Positions 47,799 to 55,650 of a DNA stretch of 64,000 bases are shown here, piece after piece. This stretch comes from Blastococcus sp. Marseille-P5729 (lineage in GTDB: Bacteria > Actinomycetota > Actinomycetes > Mycobacteriales > Antricoccaceae). The stretch is from NCBI RefSeq assembly GCF_900292035.1, contig NZ_OMPO01000001.1:813192-877191 (forward strand). The letters run 5' to 3'. The translations under genes and the position numbers were made by a program. The notes beneath the pieces were generated by a model. That model worked only from the letters and a program-made list of their open reading frames with translations, had not been told where the DNA came from and did not search any database. The stretch's first letter is position 1, and every line of letters begins with the position of its first letter.

Positions 47799-48481
47799 CG
47801 AGGCATCAGTCCCTGCCGAACCGGCACGGAATCTCCCCGAGCACCGAACGGCACCCGAGCGCCCCTGGACCTCGGCTGGCGCAGCTGCCAGGCGAGTGCC
47901 GCCACGAGCACCAGGCCCGCGACGATCAGGGTGTGCGAGAGCACCCGCTGGCCCGTCACGTCGCCGGAGAGCAGGTCGCGCGCCGACGCGAACGCGAGGA
48001 CGGCGACCAGGCTCGAGACCATTGGCAGGACGGCGTACGCCACCCGAGGCCGCAGCGCAGCGGTGGCCAGCGCGATCCCGATCGCGAAGTTCCAGGCGCC
48101 GGACTCCGCGGCGGCGTGCGGTCCGCTGTGCTCGGTGCCTCCGGCCAGGAACAGGATGCCGGTGACGGCCTGCGCGATGGCGACCGCCATCAGGGCGGCG
48201 CGGCTCAGCGAGAGCGCGAGGGAGGGCCGCGGGACGGTGCCGACGATCGCGGTCAGGATCCGCTCGGTCAGGTCGGGCACCTCGTCAGCCGGGCGCATCC
48301 GCAGCGGACGGGTCAGACCGGGGACCTCGCGGGCGAACTTCGCGCACCCATCGCATCCCGCAACGTGCAGCGCGGTCTGGACCGGCGGCTGCTCGCCGTC
48401 CAGCTCGGCCGACAGCGACTCTCGATAGGTAGCGCAGGTCACGTCGATCTGCGGATTACCCTGGTCGTCGATGGTTCGCAC
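47795..48481 (-). CDS. Zinc-finger anti-sigma factor with membrane segments
   Basis: A 228-residue protein. The N-terminal zinc-binding motif ALHVAGCDGCAKFA (H-x3-C-x2-C) is the ZAS anti-sigma mark. About five membrane segments follow (for example ALMAVAIAQAVTGILFLAG). It should hold the divergent ECF sigma factor inactive at the membrane. The GTG start is preceded by AAGGGGG. It is the first gene of the copper operon. Confidence 0.83.
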   Translation of the reverse strand: MRTIDDQGNPQIDVTCATYRESLSAELDGEQPPVQTALHVAGCDGCAKFAREVPGLTRPLRMRPADEVPDLTERILTAIVGTVPRPSLALSLSRAALMAVAIAQAVTGILFLAGGTEHSGPHAAAESGAWNFAIGIALATAALRPRVAYAVLPMVSSLVAVLAFASARDLLSGDVTGQRVLSHTLIVAGLVLVAALAWQLRQPRSRGARVPFGARGDSVPVRQGLMPR

Positions 48482-48500
48482 GGCGCCCCCTTCCCTCGGA

Positions 48501-48536
48501 GGGAAGTAGTCGCCGGGCGGACGCCGATAGTTCCCG
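48501..48536. promoter_or_regulatory. Divergent promoter region of ECF sigma and anti-sigma genes
   Basis: Between the two starts lies GGGAAGTAGTCG(CC)GGGCGG then ACGCCGATAGTTCCC, an imperfect inverted arrangement in which GGGAA elements occur on both strands (48501-48505 and 48531-48535 inverted). Each could be the -35 of an ECF-type promoter, with CGACTA or CGATAG near the expected -10. This would make a self-controlled divergent unit. Confidence 0.5.
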
Positions 48537-48551
48537 ACCGAGCGAGGCAAC

Positions 48552-49100
48552 GTGAGTGGCGAGCCGACCACTGAGGAAGTGACTCGGTGGGCGCTGCGCG
48601 CCGGCCAGGGCGATATGACGGCGATGGCACTGTTCGTCCGGGCCACCCAGGCCGAGGTCTGGCGAGTGTGCAGCCACCTGGGCAATCGGTGGGCCGCTGA
48701 CGACCTCACCCAGGAGGTCTTCCTGCGCGCCCACCGCTCGCTGCCGCGCTTCCGCGGCGAGTCCTCGGCGCGCACCTGGCTGCTGACCATCGCCCGCCGG
48801 GTCTGCGCCGACCACGTGCGCGAGGAGATGCGGCGTCCGACGCTCACCCCGCTCGATGAGCTGAACGAGCCGGCCGAGCCGGCCGACCACTCGGCGTACG
48901 GCGCGCTGCGCGAGCTGCTCGAGCACATCGACGCCGACCGCAAGGAGGCGTTCGTGATGACCCAGCTGCTGGGTCTCAGCTATGCGGAGGCCGCCGAGGT
49001 GTGCGGCTGCCCGGTCGGCACGATCCGGTCGCGCGTCGCTCGCGCTCGCGAGGATCTGGCCGTCGCCGTCCGCCGCGCCGACCAGGCCCACGAGGCCTGA
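48552..49100 (+). CDS. ECF RNA polymerase sigma factor
   Basis: A 182-residue group IV sigma factor. Region 2 reads WAADDLTQEVFLRAHRSLPRF and region 4 LGLSYAEAAEVCGCPVGTIR (helix-turn-helix). It is divergent from a ZAS anti-sigma gene and a copper operon, so it may control copper handling, though direct targets cannot be proven. GTG start. Confidence 0.92.
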   Translation: MSGEPTTEEVTRWALRAGQGDMTAMALFVRATQAEVWRVCSHLGNRWAADDLTQEVFLRAHRSLPRFRGESSARTWLLTIARRVCADHVREEMRRPTLTPLDELNEPAEPADHSAYGALRELLEHIDADRKEAFVMTQLLGLSYAEAAEVCGCPVGTIRSRVARAREDLAVAVRRADQAHEA

Positions 49101-49291
49101 GACGGGGCCCAAGAGCCCGGGCTGGAAACTCTGGCAAAAAATCTTCTAGGTCTTGAGGAACCGCTCGTCACGGACGAGCATCAACTGTTATGTAGCGCTT
49201 GAAACGCGATTGAAGACGCGAAGAGCTACATCAGAACATCTCAACTGAATCTACATTCATCAATGCATTTCACTTTCAAAGGAGCACGATC

Positions 49292-49960
49292 ATGGAGTAC
49301 TTCGACGTAGACGGCGACGGCGTCGCTGACTCGGTTGGCTACGACACCAACGGCGACGGCGTTCTGGACACCTACGAGATCGACACCGACGGCGACCAGT
49401 GGGCCGACACCACCGTCACCGACTTCAACAACGACGGTGTGCCGGACGGCTACGGCACCGAGGACATCTCGGCGCCGGGCGGCGATTACTACGCGGGCGG
49501 CGAGAGCACCCCGGGCGGCGGCACCACCTTCGACTCCGATGGCGACGGCGTCGCCGACCAGGTCGGCTACGACACCAACGGCGACGGCCAGCTGGACACC
49601 TACCTGATCGACACCAACGGCGACCAGTGGACCGACACCCAGGTGACCGACTGGGACGGCGACGGCGTCGCGGACGCCGGCTCGGCCACCCCCTACTACA
49701 ACGAGTACGACACCGGCGCCTCCTCGGGCGGGGCCGACTCGGGCTCCTCGGCATCGGCGTCCACCTCGGCGGCCTCGACCTCGTCGGGCGGCGGCAACTA
49801 CTACGACTCCGACGGTGACGGCGTCGCCGATCAGATCGGCTACGACACCGACGGCAACGGCGTGGACGACGTCTACCTCATCGACACCGATGGCGACCAG
49901 GTCGTCGACACCACGGTCACCGACTACGACGAGGACGGCTGGTCGGACCAGCCGGTCTAG
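49292..49960 (+). CDS. Aspartate-rich calcium-loop repeat protein
   Basis: A 222-residue protein made of three about 52-residue units (residues about 4-55, 80-131 and 171-222). Each has four acidic loops of the type DxDGDGVAD, as in thrombospondin type-3 or dockerin calcium loops. Each unit ends near TVTDxDxDGxxD. Two Gly/Ser/Thr-rich linkers separate them. No signal peptide or membrane segment is seen, unlike most secreted calcium-binding repeats. It is preceded by a 190-base lower-GC leader and a strong Shine-Dalgarno AAAGGAGC, so expression is probably high. A large terminator follows. Confidence 0.75.
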   Translation: MEYFDVDGDGVADSVGYDTNGDGVLDTYEIDTDGDQWADTTVTDFNNDGVPDGYGTEDISAPGGDYYAGGESTPGGGTTFDSDGDGVADQVGYDTNGDGQLDTYLIDTNGDQWTDTQVTDWDGDGVADAGSATPYYNEYDTGASSGGADSGSSASASTSAASTSSGGGNYYDSDGDGVADQIGYDTDGNGVDDVYLIDTDGDQVVDTTVTDYDEDGWSDQPV

Positions 49961-49979
49961 TCAGAACGCATCACCACTC

Positions 49980-50039
49980 AAACCCACCTGCGGTACGTTT
50001 CACCTCGCTATCGAGGCGAGACGTACCGCAGGTGGGTTT
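49980..50039. terminator. 28-bp bidirectional terminator
   Basis: A stem of 28 bp with two mismatches (49980-50007 with 50012-50039), loop CTAT, then TTTT on the plus strand (AAACCC on the left side). It ends the calcium-loop gene. Confidence 0.9.
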
Positions 50040-50044
50040 TGCGC

Positions 50045-50233
50045 GTGAGACGGCTCGCGGCCCGCGAGCAGTATCGCAAGTTCGAACGCGCGGTACTCGA
50101 CGAGCGATCACCCGACCGTTCCTACTGGCTGGCAACGATCCGACACGGCCTAGCAATGAACGAGGCTGGACTGGTGTGGGTCGACGAGACGGTAGCCCTA
50201 CTCGGCAAGCAAGGCGAGGAGCTGGACACGTGA
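50045..50233 (+). CDS. Small protein, function unknown
   Basis: About 62 residues from the GTG at 50045, right after the terminator stem, so the true start or an upstream part may be missing. The C-terminal VWVDETVALLGKQGEEL looks like a folded small-protein end. It overlaps the next gene by four bases (GTGA, 50230-50233). Not recognised. Confidence 0.45.
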   Translation: MRRLAAREQYRKFERAVLDERSPDRSYWLATIRHGLAMNEAGLVWVDETVALLGKQGEELDT

Positions 50234-50559
50234 AGAACCCACCGACTGACATCAACACCGACCAGGCGCCATCGACGCTGACCGCATGGACGCATCGCCA
50301 TCGCCGGCCACTGGGACTGACCTTCGCGGCAGCAGCGGCCGGCATGACCGGCCTCTGGCTGGTCATGGTGCCCGCGAAGGCCGAGCAGACAAGCGGACTA
50401 CAGGAGTTCGCCATCCGCTGGGGCCACCCGGCGTGCTGGGCGCTCCTCGCCGCCGTCGGCCTCCTCGTCGCGGCGGGCGCGCCTAAGCGAGTCCGTGATG
50501 GAGCCGCCATCGCGGCTGCCATCTGCTATGCAGCCTTTATCGCCGGGATGGTGCTGTGA
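50230..50559 (+). CDS. Small membrane protein, function unknown
   Basis: A 109-residue protein with three predicted membrane segments (near LGLTFAAAAAGMTGLWLVMV, CWALLAAVGLLVAAGA and AAIAAAICYAAFIAGMVL). Its GTG start overlaps the previous stop by four bases. The pair may be cargo of a mobile element. Not recognised. Confidence 0.6.
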   Translation: MKNPPTDINTDQAPSTLTAWTHRHRRPLGLTFAAAAAGMTGLWLVMVPAKAEQTSGLQEFAIRWGHPACWALLAAVGLLVAAGAPKRVRDGAAIAAAICYAAFIAGMVL

Positions 50560-50684
50560 TCCGCGCCGAGGGCCAAATCGCCCATCCGGGCGCGCACGTC
50601 AGAGGCGTTGTTCGAGGATGAGGTTCGATCGGGGCGTTCTACCAGCACCTTCAGCCGAAACTGAACGCGACCACGACAATGAAA

Positions 50685-50712
50685 GGCCCCTGCCGACGAA
50701 CCGGCAGGGGCC
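50685..50712. terminator. Terminator-like hairpin
   Basis: Perfect 11-bp stem GGCCCCTGCCG/CGGCAGGGGCC (50685-50695 with 50702-50712), loop six bases, six bases before the repeat. No T run. Confidence 0.6.
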
Positions 50713-50717
50713 GCGAG

Positions 50718-50752
50718 GTGGACCTAGCGGGAGGCTTGTCGAAACTTGCCCC
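50718..50752. repeat. 35-base dispersed repeat, copy C
   Basis: Begins GTGGACCTAGCGGGAGGC and ends GTCGAAACTTGCCCC; 33 of 35 bases match copy A at 39472-39506. Confidence 0.85.
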
Positions 50753-51161
50753 CAGCGCTGGCGCGGATGGTCGCGAGCCACAGGGCACTTCGGAGGCGTG
50801 CGTGTCCACCAGACCCGCCGAGGCGGAGCCTCCTTCAGCTGTCTCGACCGGATGAGGCTGCTCTTCAGGAGGCGGAAACTGCGTACCTGTCGGAGTCGAC
50901 GATCAGGCGGGCGCTGCGGACGACGTGAACTCTGATCAATACGTTGCCGTGCCTCGGCCAGGAGTTTGCTAGTCATCCCCGAATGGCGTCCACATGAGCT
51001 GCGGTCCGTCATCCTCGGCGCAGGAATATCGCTGTTCGGGGAGGGCGTGCCTGAGACGTCGCTTCGTGTGCGAGGGTCACGCGTCACTGGCGAGGGCCTC
51101 GTACGCATCACTTACGAGATCGCTCCCGCATAGAGAAGGGTGACCCAGCACTCGCTGGCGT

Positions 51162-51803
51162 CTACCGATGGTCGGCGGCTCTAACGAGCATGGCTGCCTG
51201 GGTGCGGGTGGATACTCCGAGTTTCTGCATGATGCGCGCCAAGTGCGTCTTCGCAGTGGCTGGGGAGATCACGAGGCGTTGAGCGATCTGCTTGTTGGTG
51301 AGGCCTTCGGCGACCAGTTGCAGGACTTCCTGCTCGCGGTCGGTCAGGCCAGGCGCGCCAGCACTGGTTGTTCGTGCTGATGTATGTCTGACTGTCGCCT
51401 GTGCGATGACGTGCCGGGTCGCCGATGGGGTGAGATATGCCTGTCCTGCTGCGACCGCGTGCCCGGCGTCGATCATCTGCTGCGGCTCGGCCGTCTTGGC
51501 GAGGACCCCCGCCGCTCCGGCATCTAGAGCCGCGGTGATGTTGTCGCCGATCTCGTAGGCGGTGAGGATCAGCACGCGAGTGGCGGGCCTTGCGGGGATC
51601 TCGCGGGAGATATCGACGCCGTCGCGGGCAGGGGGCTGGGGATCGAGGACGACCACGTCGGGTTCCAGGCTGTCGATGAGCCGGATCGTGTCATGGCCGG
51701 TCGCGGCTTCGCCGAGGATCGCAATGTCCGGATCGGCCGTGAGGATGGCGGTGACGCCTGCCCGCACGGCGGCGTGGTCATCGACGATGACGAGGCTAGG
51801 CAT
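51162..51803 (-). CDS. LuxR-type (NarL/FixJ) response regulator
   Basis: A 213-residue two-component regulator. The receiver domain has acidic DDH near the N-terminus, phosphate-acceptor Asp in DVVVLDPQPPARDG (about residue 54) and Thr/Lys at the usual places; the C-terminal LuxR helix-turn-helix is LTNKQIAQRLVISPATAKTH. It overlaps the kinase gene by eight bases. Target genes are unknown, but the divergent membrane cassette at 53.2-53.9 kb is a plausible target. Confidence 0.9.
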   Translation of the reverse strand: MPSLVIVDDHAAVRAGVTAILTADPDIAILGEAATGHDTIRLIDSLEPDVVVLDPQPPARDGVDISREIPARPATRVLILTAYEIGDNITAALDAGAAGVLAKTAEPQQMIDAGHAVAAGQAYLTPSATRHVIAQATVRHTSARTTSAGAPGLTDREQEVLQLVAEGLTNKQIAQRLVISPATAKTHLARIMQKLGVSTRTQAAMLVRAADHR

Positions 51804-52998
51804 GCTGCGTCTCCCGTCCGGCTGTCAGCGGAAGACGGACATGTAGGGCCCAGGTGTCGTCGGAGCGGTCGATGTCGAGGTCACCGCCGCAGAGGCGGAC
51901 GCGTTCGGCCAGGCCGATCAGGCCGTACCCGGAAGATACCGCTCCGACGTGCGGAGGTGGGTGCTGTCCGTTCGTGATCGTCATACTCATAGCCTCGGCC
52001 TCGCGTTGGATATCGATGGTCACATCCCTGCCCGGGGCGTGTTTTTCGGCATTGACCAGTGCCTCGCGGAGGGCGCTGTAGGCGGTGACCGAGACCAGCG
52101 GTTGCAGGGAGATCATCGCAGGATCGTCGCCGGTCAGGGCGACGGAAGCGCCGGATTCGCGTGCGCCCGCGATGAGCGAGTCCACCGATGACCAGTTCTG
52201 CGGCAGCGCGACGGGTGAGGACGCATCGGTCCGGAGCACGTCGACGAGGGTGCGCATGTCGCCCATCGCATCCAGACTGAGGGCCCGGATGCGCCCGAGG
52301 CGCTCGGTCAGTTCCTCGGCTGTGGGCGGTGCCGTGGGGGCCAGGGCGCCAGCTGCCTGGATCGTGATGGCGGACAGGTGCCCGGAGATGGTGTCGTGCA
52401 GTTCGCGACTGATCTGCAGTCGCTCGGCAACCAGCGCCTGTCGTTGTTTGGCCGCGGCGGCTTCTGCGATGAGAGCAGCGCGTTCACGTTCCTCCTCGGC
52501 GCGGGTCATCGGCGCCCGTACGGTGATGCCCCACCACAGGGTCACCCCGACTGCCAGCAGCAGGATGGTGACCTGCAGCAGCGGAGCGGCGAGGATGTTC
52601 GGTAGCAGCAATCCTGCGACGCCGATGGACAGGCAGGCCGCGGCGATCATCGGGAGGAGCCGTCGGGTGTGCTCCGTCGATCGAACGATGACCAGGCTGT
52701 AGAGGGCGTCACACTCGATCAGGATCGCGCCGACCGATGTCGTCCCGGTGGCGAGGGCCTCGGCGGTCATCACTGCCAGTCCTGCCACGACGACCACGGT
52801 GGGCCACCGATTCCGGAACAGGTGCACGGCGCCGAGGGCGATCGCGGTGGCGATGCCGCCGATCAGGACCCGTGAGCGGGATGCCGCGAACCATTCAATC
52901 CCGATGCCGGGCACGAAGCAGAAGCCGATCGCGATCACGACGTACCCGACAGTGATCCACGCCTGGCGCGGCGACGGAATCGGGTCTGTCCCCGCCAT
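51796..52998 (-). CDS. Histidine kinase of NarL-type pair
   Basis: A 400-residue membrane kinase with about five or six N-terminal membrane segments, then an HisKA_3 dimerisation domain with the phospho-His in ISRELHDTISGHLSAIT, and an ATPase domain with SSGYGLIGLAERV and N-box REALVNAEKHA. Signal unknown. Overlaps the regulator by eight bases, so they are co-translated. Confidence 0.9.
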   Translation of the reverse strand: MAGTDPIPSPRQAWITVGYVVIAIGFCFVPGIGIEWFAASRSRVLIGGIATAIALGAVHLFRNRWPTVVVVAGLAVMTAEALATGTTSVGAILIECDALYSLVIVRSTEHTRRLLPMIAAACLSIGVAGLLLPNILAAPLLQVTILLLAVGVTLWWGITVRAPMTRAEEERERAALIAEAAAAKQRQALVAERLQISRELHDTISGHLSAITIQAAGALAPTAPPTAEELTERLGRIRALSLDAMGDMRTLVDVLRTDASSPVALPQNWSSVDSLIAGARESGASVALTGDDPAMISLQPLVSVTAYSALREALVNAEKHAPGRDVTIDIQREAEAMSMTITNGQHPPPHVGAVSSGYGLIGLAERVRLCGGDLDIDRSDDTWALHVRLPLTAGRETQHA

Positions 52999-53166
52999 GT
53001 CATCACCTCGTGAACCGAGCTCGTCCGTGCCTATCCTTCTATCTCAACCCGATGGCGGCTCTCGGGCAAGCACCGATCAGCGTAGCCCGAACGGGTGACG
53101 CCGGATTCGGGAAGTGCGGCGATCTGGTCGATGACGGCCCCGGCGCTGGCCCCGCACAGTGGAGGC

Positions 53167-53778
53167 ATGGACTCGTCTGGGAGCTGGATCGTGGGTGCCA
53201 TCATCGGCGCCGAGATCGCGTTCTGGGTTCTGCTCGTGTTCGGGCTGCTCGCTCGTTACGCACTCAAGCTGAAACGGACCAGCACGGCCCTGCTGCTCAG
53301 CGTGCCACTCGCCGATCTGGTGGTGATCATCCTGGTGGGCCGCGATCTCTCCCGCGGTTCCGAGCCCACCTCCGTCCACGGGCTTGCCGCGGTCTACCTG
53401 GGCTTCAGCGTCGGATTCGGGCGCTACATCATCAGCCGAGCCGATGCGTGGTTCGCTCATCGATTCGCCGGCGGCCCCAGACCCTCACGTCCTCCACGGA
53501 CAGGGCCCGCCAAGGTCCGGCGCGAGTGGCAAGACTGGCTGCGCGTGCTGACGGCCTGGGCCATCGCCGTGCCCGCCTTGCTGATCATGAAGGCGTTCTC
53601 CGGCTGGTCGTGGCCCTCGTCGATGGAGGAGTTCTGGACTGACGAGCTGTGGTCCTGGGTGACGCGACTCACCCTCATCAACATCGTTTGGCTGCTCACC
53701 GGCCCCGTCTACACCACCATCTTCCAATCACGATACGTCCCTGAAGAACCCGAGACTCGCACCAAGGAGAACGCATGA
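53167..53778 (+). CDS. Membrane protein, possible two-component target
   Basis: A 203-residue protein with about four to five predicted membrane segments (for example IVGAIIGAEIAFWVLLVFG, LLLSVPLADLVVIILV and VLTAWAIAVPALLIMKAF). No family recognised. Start ATG at 53167, preceded by TGGAGGC, is uncertain; ATG at 53131 is an alternative. Divergent from the kinase gene. Ends with a four-base overlap to the next small gene. Confidence 0.65.
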   Translation: MDSSGSWIVGAIIGAEIAFWVLLVFGLLARYALKLKRTSTALLLSVPLADLVVIILVGRDLSRGSEPTSVHGLAAVYLGFSVGFGRYIISRADAWFAHRFAGGPRPSRPPRTGPAKVRREWQDWLRVLTAWAIAVPALLIMKAFSGWSWPSSMEEFWTDELWSWVTRLTLINIVWLLTGPVYTTIFQSRYVPEEPETRTKENA

Positions 53779-53897
53779 TCACAGCAAACAATCGCATCGG
53801 GATCGGCCCCTGGTCATTCGATGCCGGCCCCTTCGCGATCATCCTCCTCGTCATCATCATCGGAATCGTCGTCTACTACATCCGCAAAGACGACTGA
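53775..53897 (+). CDS. Forty-residue single-span membrane peptide
   Basis: Sequence starts MITANNRIGIGPW and ends VVYYIRKDD, with one hydrophobic span (FAIILLVIIIGIVVYYI) at about residues 20-36. Its ATG overlaps the previous stop by four bases (53775-53778), and AAGGAG lies upstream. Such a short, coupled membrane peptide may regulate or stabilise the 203-residue protein or the kinase. It is far too short for most automatic gene callers. Confidence 0.65.
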   Translation: MITANNRIGIGPWSFDAGPFAIILLVIIIGIVVYYIRKDD

Positions 53898-54017
53898 GCT
53901 GCTCGCCGTGAGGCGGTACCCCCGTGGCGACGAGTCAGATCCTCTGACACGCAGGTCAACCGCGTCTTCACGCCTTCGAGGCGTTCCCAAATCTCACGAT
54001 GGAGCGCACTCATGCCT

Positions 54018-54530
54018 CGTTCAATCCACGTTGGCTGACACGAACTCGGCCAGAACCTCCTCACCCACACACACAATCGCCCTCGTCGTCGATCTTGTCC
54101 GCCGCACCGACGGTGAGATCCCGGAAATCGGTGCCGGCGACGGCGCACTGACCAAACCCTGGCGCAGCTGGGACTCGACTCACCGCCATCGAGCTCGACG
54201 AGGACCGCGCGCCGTTTCGCCCCGGGAGCTGCCCAATGTCGCATTGAAAATTGAAATACGCCGATGCCCTCTCCCGCCAGCTTCACGAGCCGGTGATCGT
54301 CGGCAACATCCCCTTCCACCTCACCACCCCGCTCCTGCGGCGACTGCTGAACACCCGCACATGGTCGGGCGCGATCCTCCTCACCCAATGGGAAGTCGCA
54401 CGAAAACACGCCGCCGTCGGCGGCAGCACCCTGATGACCGCACAATCCGCCCCCTGGTTCAGCTTCCACCTCCACGCACGCCTACCCTCCCGGGGATTCA
54501 CGCCCCGTCCGAGCGCTTCGTCAGTCGCCT
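54018..54530 (+). pseudogene. Broken Erm-type 23S rRNA methyltransferase
   Basis: Several frames together give the Erm pattern: VDLVRRTDGEIPEIGAGDGAL (SAM site), LTAIELDEDRA (in another frame), VIVGNIPFHLTTPLLRRLL (catalytic NIPF), LLTQWEVARKH and LMTAQSAPWFSFHL. The frame shifts at least three times (near 54045, 54170 and 54225), so no full methylase can be made. Erm methylates A2058 and gives macrolide-lincosamide-streptogramin B resistance. It resembles actinobacterial Erm types. No intact copy is in the window. Confidence 0.85.
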
Positions 54531-54549
54531 CTTCACGGGACGCGGCGGA

Positions 54550-55130
54550 GCCGTGGACGGGATCATGCCCCTCGAAGGGGAAGCGCCTGTCGGGCTCTCG
54601 GACGGCCTCGCCGGACAGGTCGATGCGGCAGGGTTCAAGCTGTAACTCGTCGAACACGAGGGGTCGATCCACGGCGCGAACGGGCTCATCAATTACACGC
54701 CCAAGACGGTATCGGTGCCGGAGAATATGGAGCCCGCCGCGCGGGTGAAAACCCACGTACACGAGCTTGGGCATGTGCTGATGCACGGCCCGGACGAGGC
54801 GCGGCGGAAACGGAGAGGTCCAGGCCGAGGCCGAGTCGGTTGCGTTGAATGTGTCCACGTGGGCAGTGCGTGTGGATGGCAACGAGCCGGCCGAGGTCGC
54901 CAAGGCCACCGGAGAGCGGGTCCGCAAGACCGCGCTGGGGATCCTTGGCATGCCCGCCGACCTCGGCGATCTCCACAACCGATGCAAACCCACTGAACGC
55001 CGCATCCACAACCGCGCCCTGTTCGACCGCATCATCATCGACGAGGACGAGGACATCAGCGCCGTCCCTGCCGAGCCCGCCGCTGAGGTCCTTGCCCGCG
55101 TCTACACCGACGCCCTGGAGGAAGTCACCG
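54550..55130 (+). pseudogene. Broken ArdC-like antirestriction/metalloprotease gene
   Basis: The frame reads PLEGEAPVGLSDGLAGQVDA, then an in-frame TAA at 54643-54645, then SIHGANGLINYTPKTVSV and VHELGHVLMHGPDEA with the zinc motif HELGH. A frameshift near 54820 moves the sequence GEVQAEAESVA to another frame. These are the marks of ArdC-type/ImmA-like metallopeptidase domains on actinobacterial plasmids. It lies between erm remnants and the ssrA 3' end. Confidence 0.78.
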
Positions 55131-55138
55131 CAGAAAAC

Positions 55139-55172
55139 GAAACTCGCCCCGCCATCAGGCGGGGCAAGTTTC
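55139..55172 (-). terminator. Terminator of ssrA (module shared with tRNA-Ala)
   Basis: Stem GCCCCGCC/GGCGGGGC with loop ATCA, extended by GAAACT/AGTTTC with a C-A mismatch. On the minus strand CGTTTTC follows. It matches the 43477-43508 terminator almost entirely. Confidence 0.85.
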
Positions 55173-55189
55173 GTTTTTCTCATCCTACG

Positions 55190-55558
55190 TGGAGGTGGCG
55201 GGAATCGAACCCGCGTCCTATGGCGGTTTGGCAGGGCTTCTCCGGGCGCAGTGCACGTTGTCTCTGCTCGGCCCCAGGATTCATGTGCACAAGATCCTGT
55301 GACGGGCCCAGTCACTGTGAGATGTCCCGCGCGACCCCGTGACCGGGTCGGTTGGTGATCCTCCTAGTCGATGCCAGGGTCCGGGCCGGAGGCCTCCCGG
55401 TCTGACAGACTCGCTCTACTGCTTAGGCAGCGAGAGCGAAGTCGCGCTGATTGGATTCGGCGCTTATTGGTTTACGACGCATGGTTAACGAGATCATCGT
55501 CGCCTTTCTCGGCCCGCTTCACCTGTCGCGACGTCCACAGTCGAGACCATTCACCCCC
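55190..55558 (-). ncRNA. ssrA: Transfer-messenger RNA (tmRNA, ssrA)
   Basis: A 369-base RNA. The tRNA-like ends pair (5' GGGGGTG with 3' CACCTCC) and the T-arm GCGGG-TTCGATT-CCCGC is intact, ending ...CCTCCA. The tag reading frame ends FALAA: the sequence codes AESNQRDFALAA followed by TAA, near 55435-55475. The tag frame and the 5' end TGAATGGTCTCGACTGT are typical of bacterial tmRNA. Works with SmpB (60715-61188) to rescue stalled ribosomes. Confidence 0.96.
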
Positions 55559-55650
55559 GTGATGGGGATGACGCTGGTGACAGCGTCAGTTCACCCTATT
55601 GAGTTGTCGGTCGTTCATTGTACGTCGGTGCAACCGCCGCACGCGAGCGC

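Larger units (their letters stand above)
50560..51161. other. 600-base gap with terminator-like hairpin and repeat, no gene
   Basis: No convincing gene. It contains the hairpin 50685-50712 and repeat copy C at 50718-50752. The remaining bases show only shadow frames. Confidence 0.6.
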
